Below, one piece after another: positions 58,329-62,505 of a DNA stretch of 62,505 bases; position 1 is the stretch's first letter, and each line of letters begins with the position of its first letter. The notes under the pieces are model-generated. The model did no database searches. It was not told the origin of the DNA and saw only the letters and a list, made by a program, of their open reading frames with translations. A program made the position numbers and the translations under genes. Source of the DNA: Colidextribacter sp. OB.20. GTDB lineage: Bacteria > Bacillota > Clostridia > Oscillospirales > Oscillospiraceae. The DNA lies in the NCBI RefSeq assembly GCF_009911595.1, contig NZ_QWKG01000022.1, forward strand, positions 1 to 62,505, written 5' to 3'.

Positions 58329-59996
58329 TCATACGTTGTAGATGCCCCCGCCGATGAACTCCCGCATGAGGGAGGTCTTGGGGACGTCATCCGCGGGGAT
58401 GGCAAGGAAGTAGTTCAGGAACTTGAGCAGCCGCTTGGCCTCGAGATACTCCTCGCTGTCCCGGGGGACGCCGAAGAGCAGGGGCTGGACATAGGGCTTG
58501 AGCAGGGCGGTCTCATAGATCAGGGCGGAGTTGAAGATCACGTCGGCGCTGTCCTGGAAGGGGAAGATGTTGTTCTCCTCTCCCCGGCGGACCGAGGGCC
58601 ACATCTTGATGGTGGCCTGGGCGCTGTGGCCCCGGGTGCGGGCGTCCCGCTCGATGCGCCGCAGCAGGCGGGCGTCGGTGGTGGGGATGCGGTTGTGGTC
58701 GTCGATGTTCAGGGTGGTGAGGCAGCTGATATAGATTCTGTATTTGCTCTCCTTGGGCAGGGAGTGGGTAAACTGGTCGTTGAGGCAGTGGATGCCCTCA
58801 ATGACCAGCACGTCACCCTCCCCAAGAGTGAGGAAATTCCCGTTGTACTCCCGCATGCCCTTCTTGAAGTTGAAGGTGGGCAGCTCCACCGTCTCGCCCT
58901 TCAGCAGCCGGGTCATGTCGGTGTTGAACTGCTCCACATCCATGGCCCCCAGGCCCTCAAAGTCATAGTTGCCGTTTTCGTCCCGGGGGGTCCTGTCCCG
59001 GTCCACGAAGTAGTTGTCGGTGGCGATGGGATGGGGGTGCAGGCCGCAGGCCCGCAGCTGGGTGGACAGCCGGTGGGAGAAGGTGGTCTTGCCCGAGGAG
59101 GAGGGCCCGGCGATCATGACAAAGCGGACCTCCTTCCGGGAGGCGATCTCGGCGGCGATGTCGCCGATTTTCTTCTCCATCATGGCCTCATGGGCCAGGA
59201 TGAGGGGGGTGGCTCCGCCGGTGGAGACGGCGGTGTTCAGCTCTGCCACGTTGGAGGCGCGCAGCGCCTGGGAGCGCAGGGTGGAGGAGGAGAGCTCCTT
59301 GAATACCTTCAGGGAGGGCTTGAAATCTCCCAGGTGTTCGGGGTCCTTCTGGGTGGGCAGGCGGAGGATGAAGCCGTTTTCAAACAGCTCCAGGCCGAAG
59401 CACTTCACATAGCTGGTGTCCGCCACCATATAGCCGTAGAAATAGTCCACAAAGCCGTCCAGGGAGTAGACGTTGACCCGGGAGTTGATCCGGAAATTGA
59501 ACAGCTCCGCCTTGTGGACCAGCCCGGCCTGGCGGAAGAGCTCCACAGCGTCGTCGGTGCTGATGGACTGCTTCTCAATGGGGATGGCCGCGGCGGACAG
59601 CTCCCGCATCCGCCCCTCCACCCGGTTCAGCAGGTCCTGGTCCAGGGTGAAGCTGCCCCGGGCCAGGCAGAACAGGGCGCTGCTCAGGGAGTACTCCACG
59701 CTCAGCCGCTCCACGTTTTCCCGGCCAGCCACATCGTAAAAGGCCTTCAGCATCAGAAAGACCGCGCTGCGCTCATAGGTCTGGATGCCGGGCTTGTCCT
59801 GGGCGGTGACCATTTTCAGGGAGCAGTCACGGTCCAGGAGCTTGTGCAGCTCACAGAGCTTCCCGTCCCGGTTGACCAGCAGGATATCGTGGGAATACCG
59901 CGGCTGGCAGTCCGCCGCAATGGCGCGGTAGGACGTCCCCTGGGGGTAGGAACGGACCTCGCCGTCTATGGTGACCTTCAGCATTTTCTTTTCCAT
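58329..59996 (-). CDS. TGS-domain uridine kinase-like nucleoside kinase
   Basis: This 555-residue protein has an N-terminal TGS/ubiquitin-like domain (LKVTIDGEVRSYPQGTSYRA), a ThrRS-second-domain-like part (about 70-270), and a phosphoribulokinase/uridine kinase domain with P-loop GPSSSGKTT at 297-305, DNYFVDRDRTPRDE and VIEGIHCLND. Such kinases are common in Firmicutes and annotated as nucleoside kinases; the acceptor is not firmly known. It heads the operon with the phosphatase and DUF1963 genes. Confidence 0.9.
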   Translation of the reverse strand: MEKKMLKVTIDGEVRSYPQGTSYRAIAADCQPRYSHDILLVNRDGKLCELHKLLDRDCSLKMVTAQDKPGIQTYERSAVFLMLKAFYDVAGRENVERLSVEYSLSSALFCLARGSFTLDQDLLNRVEGRMRELSAAAIPIEKQSISTDDAVELFRQAGLVHKAELFNFRINSRVNVYSLDGFVDYFYGYMVADTSYVKCFGLELFENGFILRLPTQKDPEHLGDFKPSLKVFKELSSSTLRSQALRASNVAELNTAVSTGGATPLILAHEAMMEKKIGDIAAEIASRKEVRFVMIAGPSSSGKTTFSHRLSTQLRACGLHPHPIATDNYFVDRDRTPRDENGNYDFEGLGAMDVEQFNTDMTRLLKGETVELPTFNFKKGMREYNGNFLTLGEGDVLVIEGIHCLNDQFTHSLPKESKYRIYISCLTTLNIDDHNRIPTTDARLLRRIERDARTRGHSAQATIKMWPSVRRGEENNIFPFQDSADVIFNSALIYETALLKPYVQPLLFGVPRDSEEYLEAKRLLKFLNYFLAIPADDVPKTSLMREFIGGGIYNV

Positions 59997-60014
59997 GATG
60001 ATGCCTCCTCTATA

Positions 60015-60182
60015 TTAAGAAGCTGTACCAATAGCCTCAGCACCCAGCTTTGCGGCCAAAATTGCCGCTAGCCCCGTTGAAAAATCTTGAAATACACAAA
60101 GTATTCCCGCGATTTTTCGCCTTGCCACCGGCAATTTTGCCTCGCGAATCTGAATACTTCGGCTACTGGTACGGCTTCTAAG
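60015..60182. repeat. Long imperfect inverted repeat (about 168 bp fold-back element)
   Basis: The left arm (AGAAGCTGTACCAATAGCC, then GGCCAAAATTGCCGC and GAAAAATC) mirrors the right arm (reverse: AGAAGCCGTACCAGTAGCC, GGCAAAATTGCCGGT, GAAAAATC) over about 80 bp each, closing on a short loop at about 60096-60100 (ATAC-ACAAA-GTAT). It is a miniature inverted-repeat element or a large structured RNA. No gene is inside. Confidence 0.75.
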
Positions 60183-60372
60183 CTTGCCCCGCCGGAGGGG
60201 GCTGTCAGGTTTTCTAAATGTCCGCCTCTATCATACGATATTTTGGAGGAAAATACAAGTGCGATTCCGCGCCGGACCAAAATCAGCTGCCTCTCTGTGA
60301 TGGCCTCTTTTTCCGCCCATTTTGACCATGGTCCGCAGCGCACCGGCGCCGGGAAAAATTTTCAGGAACCTA
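60183..60372. other. Intergenic stretch after the fold-back element
   Basis: No believable gene, RNA or repeat is seen between the fold-back element and the next promoter. Confidence 0.5.
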
Positions 60373-60401
60373 TTGCGCCGGGAAAGAAGATGGATTATAA
60401 T
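60373..60401 (+). promoter_or_regulatory. Promoter of the HExxH gene
   Basis: TTGCGC (60373-60378) and TATAAT (60396-60401) are spaced by 17 bp. Confidence 0.7.
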
Positions 60402-60437
60402 TACACTGTAACATTGTTAAGAAAGGAGTGACCGCAA

Positions 60438-61235
60438 ATGTCGGCGATTGGAGCCTTTGGAAGCTACAGCAGCATGAGCGGCTACTATTCTCTCTATCAA
60501 AATAGAAATGCCAGAGGGGCAAACCCCACCGGCACCGAGGCGGTAAGCCCGGTCTCCCGGGCTGAGACCACGCCGGTCCAGCCGGTGAGCAGGGTGGCCC
60601 CGGTCCACCGCGGGGCGGCCCAGGCCGTTCCGGAGGAGCAGGCGTCTCAGTTCCCCACCCTGCGGGAGGGGGCCGACCCCGCCGAGATGGCGGTGCGGGC
60701 CCGCATCCGCCATCTGGACGGCGAGGCGGAGGAGCTGGAGAACAAGCTGCTGGGCTGGGACCAGTCCAAGGGGCTGGAGAAGCTCTTAAAGGGGAAGGAG
60801 GCCGAGAACGGCGTGAAGCTCCCCTGGGAGAAGGAGGAGGCCGACCCGCTGAAGGCCGGCCAGGAGGAGGCCAAGAGCCCTCAGGAGGTTATGGAGGAGT
60901 CCGAGTGCCAGACCTGCAAGAACCGCAAGTATCAGGACGGCTCCGACGACCCGGGCGTCTCCTTCAAGACGGCCACCAACATCGCGCCCGAGCAGGCCGC
61001 CGCCGCTGTCCGGGGACATGAGCAGGAGCACGTGGTCCGGGAGCAGGCCAAGGCCCGGCGGGAGGACCGGAAGGTGGTCAGCCAGTCGGTGACCATCCAC
61101 ACCGATATTTGTCCCGAATGTGGGGATGTGTACGTCTCCGGCGGCACCACCCGCACCACCACCAAGGCCAACCCGGTGGAGGAGCCCAAACAGGCGGATG
61201 ACGGGAAGAAATCCGGCTTTGAGACCTTTGTGTGA
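60438..61235 (+). CDS. Putative zinc metalloprotease (SprA/CJM1_0395-like)
   Basis: A 265-residue protein. The N-terminal half is low-complexity and disordered; residues 95-150 are charged helix. The C-terminal domain has C157-x2-C160 and C225-x2-C228 pairs, and HEQEH at 194-198 fits the HExxH zinc protease motif (AAVRGHEQEHVVREQAKARR). CKNRKYQDGSDDPGVSFKT is the family hallmark. No signal peptide is present. AAGGAGTG precedes the ATG. Substrate is unknown; the combination suggests a cytosolic or non-classically exported minimal peptidase. Confidence 0.8.
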   Translation: MSAIGAFGSYSSMSGYYSLYQNRNARGANPTGTEAVSPVSRAETTPVQPVSRVAPVHRGAAQAVPEEQASQFPTLREGADPAEMAVRARIRHLDGEAEELENKLLGWDQSKGLEKLLKGKEAENGVKLPWEKEEADPLKAGQEEAKSPQEVMEESECQTCKNRKYQDGSDDPGVSFKTATNIAPEQAAAAVRGHEQEHVVREQAKARREDRKVVSQSVTIHTDICPECGDVYVSGGTTRTTTKANPVEEPKQADDGKKSGFETFV

Positions 61236-61279
61236 GCGTGATCCGGGACATTAAGAAGCCTTATTAAGGGAAAGAATGG

Positions 61280-61317
61280 AAAAAAACAGCCGGTCCTATT
61301 GGACCGGCTGTTTTTTT
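61280..61317. terminator. Bidirectional terminator
   Basis: AAAAAACAGCCGGTCC and GGACCGGCTGTTTTTT form a perfect 16-bp stem with a 4-nt loop. The stop codon of the converging gene lies in the loop. Confidence 0.9.
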
Positions 61318-62420
61318 CGATCTGTGATGGAGACAGACACAAAGGAAACCAGAAATACCCCCGCAAGCCAGAGCCCGCCCCGCATTGCGATATCGGCGAA
61401 CTCATTCACCTTTCCGTGGCGGTACATATCCAGGATGAAGCTGGTGTCCAGGTCGTACCCCGCCGCCTCCATGGCGTGGAGCATCCGGGCCTCCTCTGGG
61501 GCGTCCACAGAGCGCAGCTTGCCGGTGTACAGCTCCTCCGGCTCCCCGAACAGAAAGGCGCAGTCGTCCAGGTAGACGCACAGATAGGTTCCGTCCTCCA
61601 GGGGCTTCAGATAGTAGCCGCTGTTATAGGTGCCGCCCCACAGAAGCTGCCAGAGCCGGTCCAGGACGTTGGGGTCCCGGGGGAGGACGCGGTAGTCATC
61701 AAAGCCCTGAAAGGTCCGGCTGGAGCGGCGGCCCGGGCTGTAGTGGATGCGGCGGTTGGACTGTTCCCCGTCCCGCAGGCGGGCCAGGGGGCAGGGAATC
61801 AGTCCCTCCGGAGAGACGGTGGCCGGGGCATTGGCCAGGATAAGGGCATGAATATCCTCCCGCGTCTGGACTGTCTGCACACTCGCGCCGGGCCGCTGGC
61901 CCTGCTCTGTGCCGGCCTTGAGGCCCAGGTCATAGACCCAGCTGGTGGGCAGGGCGAACACCACCAGGAGGGACAAAATTGCCAGCAGATAGAAGGCGAT
62001 CCGCCCTGGCAGGCGGCAGACCTTTTCCTCCCGGGTCATGGGAGGAACAATAGAGTCGATGTCCACCTCGGGCAGACCGGCCTGCCTCAGCCACTGGGCC
62101 AGCTGTTTGGCCTGGACACAGCAGAACTCAAACTGCCCGCCGTCCCGGGTGAGGATGGTCACAGAGGGGAACTTGAGGCGGGTGCCCCGCTGATAGCCCC
62201 GCAGCTCCTCCAGCGGCCAGTTAAAATTTTCCATCCCGGTGGGGAAGTGGGCGCAGAATACCCGCTGGTCGGTGACATAGACTTTGGTGGATTCCGAGAC
62301 CTGGTGGACACGGGGGGACAGAGAGTCACTTTTACCGCTGTAGTTATACCTTTCGTGCCAGTAGGTCATATGTCCCCCGCCGATGAGGGTCTCGCCGGGG
62401 AGGAGCTGAAATTTTGCCAT
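61296..62420 (-). CDS. Membrane protein with PH-like N-terminal domain
   Basis: This 374-residue protein starts at ATG 62420 (GAGG upstream). Residues 1-120 look like a bacterial PH domain (LLPGETLIGGGHMTYWHERY, then TKVYVTDQRVFCAHFPTGME). Transmembrane helices lie at about 142-162 (GRIAFYLLAILSLLVVFALP) and near the C-terminus (GGLWLAGVFLVSFVSVSI), with a 170-residue outside domain between. No function is known. Its last residues are encoded by the terminator stem. Confidence 0.75.
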   Translation of the reverse strand: MAKFQLLPGETLIGGGHMTYWHERYNYSGKSDSLSPRVHQVSESTKVYVTDQRVFCAHFPTGMENFNWPLEELRGYQRGTRLKFPSVTILTRDGGQFEFCCVQAKQLAQWLRQAGLPEVDIDSIVPPMTREEKVCRLPGRIAFYLLAILSLLVVFALPTSWVYDLGLKAGTEQGQRPGASVQTVQTREDIHALILANAPATVSPEGLIPCPLARLRDGEQSNRRIHYSPGRRSSRTFQGFDDYRVLPRDPNVLDRLWQLLWGGTYNSGYYLKPLEDGTYLCVYLDDCAFLFGEPEELYTGKLRSVDAPEEARMLHAMEAAGYDLDTSFILDMYRHGKVNEFADIAMRGGLWLAGVFLVSFVSVSITDRKKQPVQ

Positions 62421-62505
62421 AGGGGATATGCCTCGTATAATAAGATTTGCAGATGATTTAGAGTGGATCTGCTTAGTCCACTTTTGGGTCAACAGGCTTA
62501 GAGAT

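Overview
The window reads as chromosome of a high-GC, strictly anaerobic, butyrate-forming Clostridia member, most likely the Oscillospiraceae (Flavonifractor / Lawsonibacter / Intestinimonas / Dysosmobacter neighbourhood). The case rests on strong AGGAGG-type ribosome sites, a Roseburia/Faecalibacterium-type butyryl-CoA:acetate CoA-transferase, an oxygen-sensitive glycyl radical enzyme, collagen-like surface proteins, and several short palindromic repeat families scattered between GC-rich genes. The genus is inferred from gene content only.

Layout. 1-1557: two divergent stalk-type surface proteins sharing one N-terminal head. 1861-7319: tRNA-Gln(CUG), proC, a LysR regulator, and trans-4-hydroxyproline dehydratase with its radical SAM activase (hypD/hypE), facing a TetR regulator with a candidate operator. 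8254-14280: two sodium:amino-acid symporters, an Rrf2 and a LysR regulator, and glutaminase. 14339-20059: CBS-type Mn pyrophosphatase, GlnRS, a zinc-ribbon/LRR protein, and a thioredoxin reductase-like flavoprotein with thioredoxin. 20531-35455: a sugar ABC importer, mtnK, mtnA, a divergent DeoR regulator and a bacterial microcompartment (BMC) operon. 35565-38913: a DUF262/DUF1524 defence-type gene and dihydroxyacetone kinase subunits. 39147-47424: a five-gene SWIM / HEAT-like / MoxR ATPase / DUF5682 / VWA cluster crossed by palindromic repeats. 47472-62420: small genes, a toxin-antitoxin pair, the CoA-transferase, a DEAD-box helicase, shikimate kinase, an NhaC-like antiporter, an SGNH/DUF4358 pair, housekeeping genes, a HExxH protein and a membrane protein.

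The main system is the BMC region. The importer, MTR kinase and MTR-1-P isomerase would turn 5-methylthioribose or 5-deoxyribose (waste of SAM and radical SAM chemistry) into a ribulose-1-phosphate. A class II aldolase carrying a C-terminal encapsulation-like helix would split that to DHAP plus an aldehyde inside the shell. PduP, PduL and PduS/PduT homologues would then take the aldehyde to acyl-CoA and acyl-phosphate and handle the electrons. No B12 or glycyl radical signature enzyme is present, so the aldolase is the best candidate for the aldehyde-generating step. This is inference from gene content and motifs; the substrate is not proven.

A second item of note is the conserved but uncharacterised MoxR-VWA cluster, in which a palindromic repeat pair lies in frame inside the DUF5682 gene. 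Other points of interest are a probable ferredoxin-type flavin thioredoxin reductase, two miniature palindromic element families inside the BMC region, a 168-bp near-palindrome at 60015-60182, and several small genes.
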